From Mycolicibacterium sp. YH-1 (GTDB lineage Bacteria > Actinomycetota > Actinomycetes > Mycobacteriales > Mycobacteriaceae): DNA of 64,000 bases. The stretch lies in assembly GCF_022557175.1 (NCBI RefSeq), contig NZ_CP092915.1:1-64000 (forward strand), given 5' to 3'. Position 1 is the first letter of the stretch. Each line of letters begins with the position of its first letter. A model generated the notes under the pieces. That model was not told where the DNA came from. It saw only the letters and a list, made by a program, of their open reading frames with translations, and did no database searches. The translations under genes were made by a program, and so were the position numbers. Shown here piece after piece: positions 49,793 through 56,864 of this stretch.

Positions 49793-51495
49793 CCGGCGCT
49801 GAGCCGGATCGGTCGACGGACTCGCCGGAGCCGCCGGCGGATACCGTATCGCCAGGCGGGACCGTATCGCCCGCTCCGCTGGCCGGGGCCGTATCGCCCG
49901 CTCCGCTGGCCGACGACCTGCGGAGCGCGGATGACCGCGATCTGCCCAGCCGCAACGACGTCACGGTCCGGGCACTGTCGGGACTTGTCGGAGGTCCGGT
50001 CGGCAAGCACGCGCTGATCGGCCGCACTCGCTTCCTCACTCCGCTGCGGGTGATGCTGGCACTCGCGGTGTTGTTCCTGGCGTTCGGCTACTCCACCAAG
50101 GCGGCGTGCCTGCAGTCGACGGACACCGGGACCGCGGACCAGCGGGTCGCGGTGTGGGAGAACCAACGCGCCTACTACGAGTTCTGCTACTCCGACACCG
50201 TGCCGCTCTACACCGCCGAACTGCTCAATCTTGGGAAGTTCCCGTACAAGTCGAGCTGGATCGAGAAGAACGCCGAGGGCCAGCAGCAGATTCAGTACGA
50301 CGGCACGCCCGCCGTCAGGTACATGGAGTATCCGGTCCTCACCGGCATGTATCAGTACGTGTCGATGACGCTGGCCAAGACCTACACGGCGTTGACGAAG
50401 CTTGTGTCGGTGCCGATCGTCGCCGAGGTGGTGATGTTCTTCAACATCGCCGCGTTCGGTCTGGCGTTGGCGTGGATGGCGACAGTGTGGGCGACATCGC
50501 GGTTGGCGGGGCGCCGGGTCTGGGACGCCGCGGTGGTGGCGGCTTCGCCGCTGCTGATCTTCCAGATATTCACCAACTTCGACGCCCTGGCCGTCGCGGC
50601 CGCAGTGGGCGCGCTGCTGGCGTGGTCGCGGCGAAAACCGGTTCTCGCCGGGGCGCTCATCGGGATCGGCGTGGCGCTCAAGCTCTTTCCGCTACTGCTG
50701 TTGATCCCGCTGGTGATCCTGGGCGTGCGCACGGGGCGGGTCCGCGACGTCGGGAAGACGACCATCGCCGCGGTGCTGGCCTGGTTGGTGGTCAACCTGC
50801 CGATCATGGTGATGTTCCCGCGCGGCTGGTCTGAGTTCTTCCGGCTCAACACCCGTCGCGGCGACGACATGGACTCCATCTACAACGTGGTGAAGTCCTT
50901 CACCGGGTGGGGCGGGTTCGACCAGAACCTGGGCTTCTGGGAACCCCCCACCGTGCTCAATAGTGTGACCGCGGTGTTGTTCGCGGTGTGTTGCGCCGGG
51001 ATCGCCTACATCGGTCTGACCGCCAGGCACCGTCCCCGTCTGGTGCAGCTGGCGTTCCTGGTTGTGGCGGCCTTCCTGCTGACCAACAAGGTGTGGAGCC
51101 CGCAGTTCTCGTTGTGGTTGGTGCCGTTGGCCGCGCTGGCGTTGCCGCATCGCCGAATCCTGTTGGGATGGATGACGATTGATGCGCTGGTGTGGATGCC
51201 GCGAATGCTGTATCTCTACGGCGAGCAGAACATGGGTCTGCCCCAGGAGTGGTTCACCACGACGGTGCTGCTGCGCGATATCGCCGTGGTCGGCCTCTGT
51301 GTGCTGGTGGTCCGGCAGATCTACCGGCCGGAGCAGGATCTGGTCCGCCTGCACGGTCGTGTGGACGACCAATCCGGTGGCGTGTTTGATCGCGCCCCCG
51401 ACGCGTTCCCGTCCTGGTGGCCCGCTCGGCTGCGGCCCCGAAGCGAGCCGCAACCCGTCGTGTCGGCCGAGCGCGAGGCTGTTCTCACCACCTGA
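49789..51495 (+). CDS. Polytopic membrane glycosyltransferase (GT87-type)
   Basis: A 568-residue protein in the place of Rv0051, translationally coupled to ponA1 (GTGA). A disordered N-terminus of about 75 residues includes TVSPGGTVSPAPLAGAVSP, made by a 27-bp tandem repeat at 49861-49914. About ten membrane helices follow, with outer loops near QRAYYEFCYSDTVPLY and YMEYPVLTGMYQY. The general layout suits polyprenyl-phosphate-sugar glycosyltransferases (family 87), but no donor-binding motif identifies the substrate. The adjacency to ponA1 suggests a cell-wall role. Confidence 0.8.
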   Translation: MTGAEPDRSTDSPEPPADTVSPGGTVSPAPLAGAVSPAPLADDLRSADDRDLPSRNDVTVRALSGLVGGPVGKHALIGRTRFLTPLRVMLALAVLFLAFGYSTKAACLQSTDTGTADQRVAVWENQRAYYEFCYSDTVPLYTAELLNLGKFPYKSSWIEKNAEGQQQIQYDGTPAVRYMEYPVLTGMYQYVSMTLAKTYTALTKLVSVPIVAEVVMFFNIAAFGLALAWMATVWATSRLAGRRVWDAAVVAASPLLIFQIFTNFDALAVAAAVGALLAWSRRKPVLAGALIGIGVALKLFPLLLLIPLVILGVRTGRVRDVGKTTIAAVLAWLVVNLPIMVMFPRGWSEFFRLNTRRGDDMDSIYNVVKSFTGWGGFDQNLGFWEPPTVLNSVTAVLFAVCCAGIAYIGLTARHRPRLVQLAFLVVAAFLLTNKVWSPQFSLWLVPLAALALPHRRILLGWMTIDALVWMPRMLYLYGEQNMGLPQEWFTTTVLLRDIAVVGLCVLVVRQIYRPEQDLVRLHGRVDDQSGGVFDRAPDAFPSWWPARLRPRSEPQPVVSAEREAVLTT

Positions 51496-51524
51496 CGGCG
51501 CCGTGAGCGACACATCTCCGATAG

Positions 51525-51690
51525 TGTCGAGATGGCCGGTCGCCGACCGGCTCCGATGGGCAGTCAGGAAGCCGGTGCGAAACCGGCGCGGTCCCGCCAC
51601 TGTGACTGGGGAGCGAACCCCGCTGTCGACCACGGCCGTCAAGGCTGGAAGGTCGGGGTGAGCATCGATCCAGGAGTCAGGATACTGCTC
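51525..51690 (+). ncRNA. Cobalamin riboswitch
   Basis: The leader of the btuF-like gene carries the conserved cobalamin element: GAAGCCGGTGCGAAACCGGC (51569-51588), then GCGGTCCCGCCACTGTGA with the B12 box around GCCACTG, and the closing AGCATCGATCCAGGAGTCAG followed by GATAC near 51661-51685. This element binds adenosyl- or related cobalamin and lowers expression of downstream uptake genes. The boundaries are approximate. The ribosome-binding site of the next gene lies about 40 bases downstream, so control may be on translation or transcription. Confidence 0.92.
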
Positions 51691-51739
51691 CCGCCGGACC
51701 TCGTTCTGGGACGTGGACATCCCGGATGGAGCCGATGCA

Positions 51740-52735
51740 ATGCCATGCCTGACCCAACGCCGACCGATGCGCCTGCTGGCGATCGCTGCCCTCGCCCTGC
51801 CGCTTCTGGCGGGGTGCGCACAGCGGGGTGACGCTGACGCCAGCGCCGCCGCCGCGCCGGGATTCCCCGTCTCGGTGGACAACTGCGGTGTCGAGGTGAC
51901 GCGGCAGGCGGCACCGACGCGCGCCGTGGGCTACTACCAGCAGTCGGTGGAGCTCATGCTCGCGCTCGGTCTGCGCGACTCCATCGTCGCTACGGTGTAC
52001 CCGGACAACCCGCCGCTACCGCAGTACGCCGAGGACTACCGCGCCATCCCGGAGCTGTCCAACAAGGACGCGTCGTTCGAGCAGATCCTGGAGCTGGCAC
52101 CGGATTTCGTCTACGGCGGGTACAGCAGCACGTTCGACGAGTCGGCGGGAAGATCGCGGGCCTCCTTCGCCGATGCGGGCATCACCACTTACCTCAACCC
52201 GGAGTACTGCGCCACCGAACCGATCACCATGGACGACGTCTACGACGAGGTGCGCACCATCGCGACGCTGTTCGGCGTCCCGGGACGGGCCGACTCCCTG
52301 GTGTCGGACATGGCGGCCAGTGTCGCCGAGGCCACTACCCGCATCGAGGGCGTCGACCCGGTCTCGGTGTTCGTCTACGACAGCGGTGATGCCACCGCGT
52401 TCACGGCGGGCCGGCAGGGCATCGGCAATCAGATCATCGAATTGGCCGGTGGTGCGAACATTTTCGGCGACCTCAACGAGACGTTCGCCGACGTCTCCTG
52501 GGAGCAGGTGCTGCAACGGCAGCCCGAGGTCATCGTCATCTACGACTACTTCGGCACGCCAACGATCGAGGCCAAGAAGGAGTTCCTGCGCAGCCGGCCG
52601 GAACTCGCTGCGGTACCGGCGATCCGCGACGACCGGTTCGCCGTGCTGACGCTGCAGGACGCCGTGCTCGGGGTGCGGGCGCCGTACGCGGTGGGGCCAC
52701 TGGCCGAGCAGTTGCATCCCGCCCGCTTCCGGTGA
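51740..52735 (+). CDS. btuF: Cobalamin-type ABC transporter substrate-binding lipoprotein
   Basis: A 331-residue periplasmic-binding lipoprotein. A signal peptide (RLLAIAALALPLLAGC) ends in the lipobox LLAGC. The mature protein has the class III binding-protein layout: an N-lobe with RAVGYYQQSVELMLALGLRD, PDFVYGGY, and a C-lobe with FVYDSGDATAFTAGRQG and QPEVIVIYDY. The cobalamin riboswitch upstream and the FecCD-type permease behind it point to vitamin B12 or a corrinoid as cargo. ATG 51740 follows GGAG at eight bases; ATG 51767 is an alternative. Confidence 0.85.
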   Translation: MPCLTQRRPMRLLAIAALALPLLAGCAQRGDADASAAAAPGFPVSVDNCGVEVTRQAAPTRAVGYYQQSVELMLALGLRDSIVATVYPDNPPLPQYAEDYRAIPELSNKDASFEQILELAPDFVYGGYSSTFDESAGRSRASFADAGITTYLNPEYCATEPITMDDVYDEVRTIATLFGVPGRADSLVSDMAASVAEATTRIEGVDPVSVFVYDSGDATAFTAGRQGIGNQIIELAGGANIFGDLNETFADVSWEQVLQRQPEVIVIYDYFGTPTIEAKKEFLRSRPELAAVPAIRDDRFAVLTLQDAVLGVRAPYAVGPLAEQLHPARFR

Positions 52736-53781
52736 CGTCCCGACGCCGCGTGCCCTATCCGCTGGTGCTACTGGCGCTGGGGGTGCTGCTCGCGGCGTGC
52801 ATGATCGCGGGCCTGGCGATCGGGTCCATCTCGATCCCACCGATGGATGTCGCCCGAAACCTGCTGCACCAGTCGCTCCCCGGCATGTTCGATGCGAGCG
52901 GGGCGCCACACCATCAGATGATCATCACCCACGTGCGCGGTCCGCGAGTGGTCCTCGGCGCGGTGGTCGGTGCCGGGCTGGCGGTGATCGGGATGACGTT
53001 GCAGGCGTTGGTGCACAACCCGCTGGCCGATCCGTATCTGCTCGGGGTCTCCTCGGGCGCCTCGGTGGGCGCGGTGGCCGTGATCGTGACCGGTGGTGCG
53101 ATTCTCGGTGCGGCCTCGATGCCCGTCGCGGCGTTCGTCGGCGCCGTCGGTGCGCTGGGCCTGGTGTACTTCCTGTCCCGCGCGGGCGGCCAGATCACCA
53201 CGACACGTCTGGTGCTGGCCGGAGTCGCCGTCGCGTACGTGCTGTCGGCCGTGACAAGTCTGATGCTGCTGACCGCCAGAACTGGCGATCAGGCGCGTCA
53301 GGTACTGACCTGGATGCTGGGCGGTCTCGGTGGTGCGCAGTGGAATTCGCTGTGGCTGCCGCTGGCGGCGGTGCTGCTCGGACTGGTCTATCTGCTGGCA
53401 CACGCGCGGACGCTGAACGTGCTGCTGGCCGGTGATGAGGCCGCGGTGACCATGGGTGTGGACGCCGACCGGTTCCGGGTGGTGACCTTCGTACTGGCAT
53501 CGCTGATGACCGGCGTGCTGGTCGCGGTCAGCGGTCCGATCGGGTTCGTCGGGCTGATCCTGCCGCACGCGGTGCGCCTCCTGGTCGGCAGCGACCATCG
53601 CCGGGCACTGCCTGCGGCGGCGTTGGCGGGCGCGTCGTTCCTGGTCCTCGCCGACATCGCGGCGCGCACATTGGCGTCGCCGCAGGAGATTCCGGTGGGT
53701 GTGCTCACCGCGCTGTGCGGTGGACCGTTCTTCCTGTGGCTGATTCGGCGCGACGCCCGTCGTGGGGCGGTGCGGTCATGA
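52732..53781 (+). CDS. btuC: FecCD-family ABC transporter permease (BtuC-like)
   Basis: A 349-residue permease with about ten membrane helices. It has RGPRVVLGAVVGAGLAVIG (block), the typical NPLADPYLLGVSSGAS motif, WMLGGLGGAQWNSLWLP and the C-terminal GPIGFVGLILPHAVRLLVGSDH region (blocks). Such permeases import iron siderophores or cobalamin; the riboswitch favours cobalamin. The GTG start overlaps the btuF stop (GTGA), and the stop overlaps the next ATG (ATGA). Confidence 0.88.
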   Translation: MTSRRRVPYPLVLLALGVLLAACMIAGLAIGSISIPPMDVARNLLHQSLPGMFDASGAPHHQMIITHVRGPRVVLGAVVGAGLAVIGMTLQALVHNPLADPYLLGVSSGASVGAVAVIVTGGAILGAASMPVAAFVGAVGALGLVYFLSRAGGQITTTRLVLAGVAVAYVLSAVTSLMLLTARTGDQARQVLTWMLGGLGGAQWNSLWLPLAAVLLGLVYLLAHARTLNVLLAGDEAAVTMGVDADRFRVVTFVLASLMTGVLVAVSGPIGFVGLILPHAVRLLVGSDHRRALPAAALAGASFLVLADIAARTLASPQEIPVGVLTALCGGPFFLWLIRRDARRGAVRS

Positions 53782-54590
53782 CCGGCGCCCGCCTGCACGC
53801 CGACAAGCTGTGCGTGGAGCTCGGTGGTCGCCGCATCCTGCACGAGGTGTCGGTGCGCGCCGAGCCCGGCCAGGTGATCGGCATCGTCGGGCCCAATGGA
53901 TGCGGCAAGTCGACGCTGCTGCGCAGTCTGGTGCGGATCCTGCGCCCGACGAGCGGGTCGATTCACATCGACGGCGTCGACGTGCAGACGATTCCGGTGC
54001 GGCAGTCCGCGTGCACCGTGGCCGCCGTCCTGCAGGACGTCACCGGCGACTTCGACCTGCGGGCGCGCGACGTCGTCGCGATGGGACGCGCGCCCTACAA
54101 GCGAATGTTCCAGCGGGACGGCGTCGCCGACGAGCGGATCGTCGACGACGCGCTGCGGATGGTCGGGGTCGGCCACCTCGGTGATCGGCCCATCGCCTCG
54201 ATGTCGGGTGGGGAACGGCAGCGGGTTCTGATCGCGCGTGCGCTCGCACAACAGCCCCGGCTGCTCGTCCTGGACGAGCCGACCAACCACCTCGATGTCC
54301 GCCACCAGTTCGACGTGCTGGCGCTGCCCGCCGCGCTGGGCATCACCGCGGTGGTCGCACTGCACGACCTCAACCTCGCCGCGCACTTCTGCGATGTGGT
54401 CCATGTGCTGGATGGAGGGCGCGAGGTGTGCTGCGGGCCTCCGGGCGAGGTGCTGACGACCGAGCTTCTGGCGCAGGTCTACCGGGTGGTGGCCAGCGTG
54501 CGGCCGCACCCTGACACCGGGCGGCCGCAGGTGAACTACGACCCGGGGGCCCGGGAGCGCGATTTCGCAGGTGGGGGGCTCGTCGGGTAA
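53778..54590 (+). CDS. btuD: ABC transporter ATP-binding protein (BtuD-like)
   Basis: A 270-residue ATPase that powers the BtuC permease. Walker A GPNGCGKSTLLRSL, signature SMSGGERQRVLIARAL, Walker B RLLVLDEPTNHLD and switch VVALHDLNLAAHFCD are intact. It belongs to the FepC/BtuD group. The three genes form one unit with overlapping stop-start codons under the riboswitch. It ends 84 bp before rpsF. Confidence 0.9.
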   Translation: MTGARLHADKLCVELGGRRILHEVSVRAEPGQVIGIVGPNGCGKSTLLRSLVRILRPTSGSIHIDGVDVQTIPVRQSACTVAAVLQDVTGDFDLRARDVVAMGRAPYKRMFQRDGVADERIVDDALRMVGVGHLGDRPIASMSGGERQRVLIARALAQQPRLLVLDEPTNHLDVRHQFDVLALPAALGITAVVALHDLNLAAHFCDVVHVLDGGREVCCGPPGEVLTTELLAQVYRVVASVRPHPDTGRPQVNYDPGARERDFAGGGLVG

Positions 54591-54674
54591 CCTGGCCCAG
54601 TTGCCGACGCAGGCGACCCTCCTGTCGCGGAATGTCCGCGGCCGCACACGACCATAGGAGGTGATGGGTTCCTT

Positions 54675-54965
54675 ATGCGTCCATACGAAATCATGGTCAT
54701 CCTTGACCCCACTCTCGACGAGCGGACTGTAGCTCCGTCGTTGGAAACGTTCCTGAACGTCATCCGCAAGGATGGCGGCTCCGTCGACAAGGTCGACATC
54801 TGGGGACGTCGCCGGCTGGCGTACGAGATCGCCAAGCACGGTGAGGGCATCTATGCCGTCATCGACGTGAAGGCCGAACCGGCCACGGTGTCGGAGCTGG
54901 ATCGCCAGCTCGGCTTGAACGAGTCCGTGCTGCGGACCAAGGTCATGCGGACCGACAAGCACTAG
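54675..54965 (+). CDS. rpsF: 30S ribosomal protein S6
   Basis: A 96-residue small-subunit protein. [17 protein letters not shown], the [18 protein letters not shown] loop and [12 protein letters not shown] match mycobacterial S6. It starts with ATG after AGGAGGTGATGG and leads the conserved rpsF-ssb-rpsR-rplI operon. S6 pairs with S18, encoded two genes on. Confidence 0.97.
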   Translation: MRPYEIMVILDPTLDERTVAPSLETFLNVIRKDGGSVDKVDIWGRRRLAYEIAKHGEGIYAVIDVKAEPATVSELDRQLGLNESVLRTKVMRTDKH

Positions 54966-55039
54966 TCGCCAACAGCACGTGCTCGTCGTTGCAGTTCCGT
55001 AGGCTCGCCTGCGACCGCAGTCTTCGAGCACGCCGTCAG

Positions 55040-55062
55040 CGATGAGCGCTTGCGCGAAGAGC
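55040..55062. repeat. Copy of the dispersed 23-bp element
   Basis: A 23-bp stretch beginning CGATGAGCGCTTGCGCGA is the complement of the core of the 33-bp units at 33244-33309. It lies in the rpsF-ssb gap, 25 bases before the ssb start. Both places are at gene starts. Confidence 0.75.
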
Positions 55063-55087
55063 CGAACCCAGATCTCAGGAGGAAACC

Positions 55088-55603
55088 GTGGCTGGTGACA
55101 CCATCATCACCGTCGTCGGAAACCTGACCGCCGACCCCGAATTGCGCTTCACCCCGTCGGGTGCAGCCGTCGCGAACTTCACCGTCGCGTCGACACCGCG
55201 CACATTCGATCGTCAGACCAACGAGTGGAAGGACGGCGAAGCGCTGTTCCTCCGGTGCAACATCTGGCGTGAGGCGGCCGAGAACGTCGCCGAGAGCCTG
55301 ACCCGCGGAGCGCGGGTGGTTGTCACCGGTCGGCTCAAGCAGCGTTCGTTCGAGACCCGCGAAGGTGAGAAGCGCACCGTCGTGGAGCTCGAGGTCGACG
55401 AGATCGGGCCGTCACTTCGTTACGCAACCGCCAAGGTCAACAAGGCCAGTCGCGGCGGTGGCGGTGGCGGCGGTGGATTCGGCAGCGGTGGCGGCGGAGG
55501 AGGCGGTGGCTCACGCCCCGCCGAGCCGCCCAAGGACGACCCGTGGGGCAGCGCGCCCGCATCGGGCTCGTTCAGCGGTGCCGACGACGAACCGCCCTTC
55601 TGA
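55088..55603 (+). CDS. ssb: Single-stranded DNA-binding protein
   Basis: A 171-residue SSB. The OB-fold domain (residues 1-115) shows [37 protein letters not shown] and [21 protein letters not shown] (blocks). A glycine-rich linker leads to the acidic tip DDEPPF, which recruits replication and repair proteins. The GTG start follows AGGAGGAAAC. It protects single strands at the fork; its place with ribosomal genes is conserved. Confidence 0.97.
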   Translation: MAGDTIITVVGNLTADPELRFTPSGAAVANFTVASTPRTFDRQTNEWKDGEALFLRCNIWREAAENVAESLTRGARVVVTGRLKQRSFETREGEKRTVVELEVDEIGPSLRYATAKVNKASRGGGGGGGGFGSGGGGGGGGSRPAEPPKDDPWGSAPASGSFSGADDEPPF

Positions 55604-55656
55604 CAATTCCTGGCGTCTGACGACGCCCACAAAGCAAGAACCAGAAAGAGAACGAC

Positions 55657-55920
55657 ATGGCCAAGACGACAAGCAAGCGTCGGCCGGCGCCTGAGAAGCC
55701 GGTCAAGACCCGCAAGTGCGTGTTCTGCTCGAAGAAGGGCAAGAGCATGAACATTGACTACAAGGACACCGCACTGCTGCGGACCTACATCAGCGAGCGC
55801 GGCAAGATCCGTGCCCGCCGTGTGACCGGTAACTGCGTGCAGCACCAGCGTGACGTCGCGATCGCGGTGAAGAACGCCCGCGAGGTCGCGTTGCTGCCGT
55901 TCAGCTCGGCGACGCGGTAG
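55657..55920 (+). CDS. rpsR: 30S ribosomal protein S18 (zinc-binding form)
   Basis: An 87-residue small-subunit protein. [11 protein letters not shown] near residue 20 and GNCVQHQRD near residue 60 give the three cysteines and histidine of the zinc-binding (C+) form. [21 protein letters not shown] is typical (blocks). Mycobacteria usually also have a zinc-independent paralogue expressed when zinc is scarce; it is not in this window. Confidence 0.96.
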   Translation: MAKTTSKRRPAPEKPVKTRKCVFCSKKGKSMNIDYKDTALLRTYISERGKIRARRVTGNCVQHQRDVAIAVKNAREVALLPFSSATR

Positions 55921-55932
55921 ATCGGAAGAACA

Positions 55933-56388
55933 ATGAAACTGATTCTCACCGCTGAGGTCGACCATCTTGGGTCGGCTGGCGACACCGTTGAGGTGAAGGA
56001 CGGCTACGGCCGCAACTTCCTGCTGCCCCGTGGTCTGGCGATCGCAGCGTCGCGTGGCGCCGAGCGCCAGGCGAACGAGATCCGTCGCGCCCGCGAGATC
56101 AAGACCGTCCGCGACCGCGAGCACGCCGTCGAGCTGAAGACCGCCATTGAGGCGCTCGGCTCGGTGTCGCTGCCCGCACGCACGGCCGGCGACAGCGGAA
56201 AGCTGTTCGGTTCGGTGACGACGGCCGACGTCGTCTCGGCCATCAAGAAGGCCGGCGGACCCAATCTCGACAAGCGGACCGTCGAGCTGCCCAAGGCGCA
56301 CATCAAGGCGCTCGGCAATCACGCGATCACGGTGCGGTTGCACCCCGAGGTGAGCGCTGCGCTCTCACTGAGCGTCGTCGCCGAGTAA
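55933..56388 (+). CDS. rplI: 50S ribosomal protein L9
   Basis: A 151-residue large-subunit protein. The N-terminal domain [36 protein letters not shown] is the L9 signature (seen as [18 protein letters not shown]), followed by a long helix and a C-terminal domain with [15 protein letters not shown]. It ends the ribosomal operon; a hairpin follows 17 bases after the stop. Confidence 0.96.
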   Translation: MKLILTAEVDHLGSAGDTVEVKDGYGRNFLLPRGLAIAASRGAERQANEIRRAREIKTVRDREHAVELKTAIEALGSVSLPARTAGDSGKLFGSVTTADVVSAIKKAGGPNLDKRTVELPKAHIKALGNHAITVRLHPEVSAALSLSVVAE

Positions 56389-56405
56389 TTTCTGCAGCGT
56401 AACTT

Positions 56406-56442
56406 CGCCCGGGTGAGGACATGATCTGTCTTCACCCGGGCG
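56406..56442 (+). terminator. Terminator after rplI
   Basis: CGCCCGGGTGAGGAC (56406-56420) pairs with GTCTTCACCCGGGCG (56428-56442), a 15-bp stem with one wobble and a seven-base loop, then TTGCTGT. It closes the rpsF-rplI operon. Confidence 0.8.
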
Positions 56443-56576
56443 TTGCTGTGTCTGGCTGGCGAACTTAGCTCGGGAAACCCTGTCCAGCGAAGCAACCTGC
56501 TGTTAACCTCTTCGGTCAGTTCGCGCAATACAACACGCCCGGCGTGTCAACCTGAGGCGACACGCCGACCCATTTG

Positions 56577-56717
56577 GCATCCACAGATTCCGACGGGCCT
56601 TGTGGTGCGCTTATCTGCGGAGATGTCGATTTTTCGTTCATTAGTCCACAGGTTCTCCCCAATGCCTCAACATGGTCGTCCACGTGTATCCACACACCAT
56701 CCACAGGGTTGTCCACA
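56577..56717. promoter_or_regulatory. DnaA-box-like cluster upstream of dnaB
   Basis: Six sites all in the same orientation: GCATCCACA (56577), TAGTCCACA (56642), TCGTCCACG (56676), GTATCCACA (56686), CCATCCACA (56697) and TTGTCCACA (56709, a perfect mycobacterial box). Five of them fall within 76 bp. They occupy the 476-bp gap between rplI and dnaB, which otherwise holds only the rplI terminator and the presumed dnaB promoter. The density rivals that in the oriC spacer. Confidence 0.65.
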
Positions 56718-56864
56718 GGGCTGTCTTGCGGTGGCCTCAGCAACGTCTAACGTAAGCCGCCGGAGCCGCGCGTCAGTGGTGACGTCAGTGGTCTGTTCTA
56801 GTGTCGGTCGGACGGTGAGATCGAATGCACGTTCGACACGTAGTCGGGGGAGGTAGGACGCTTA

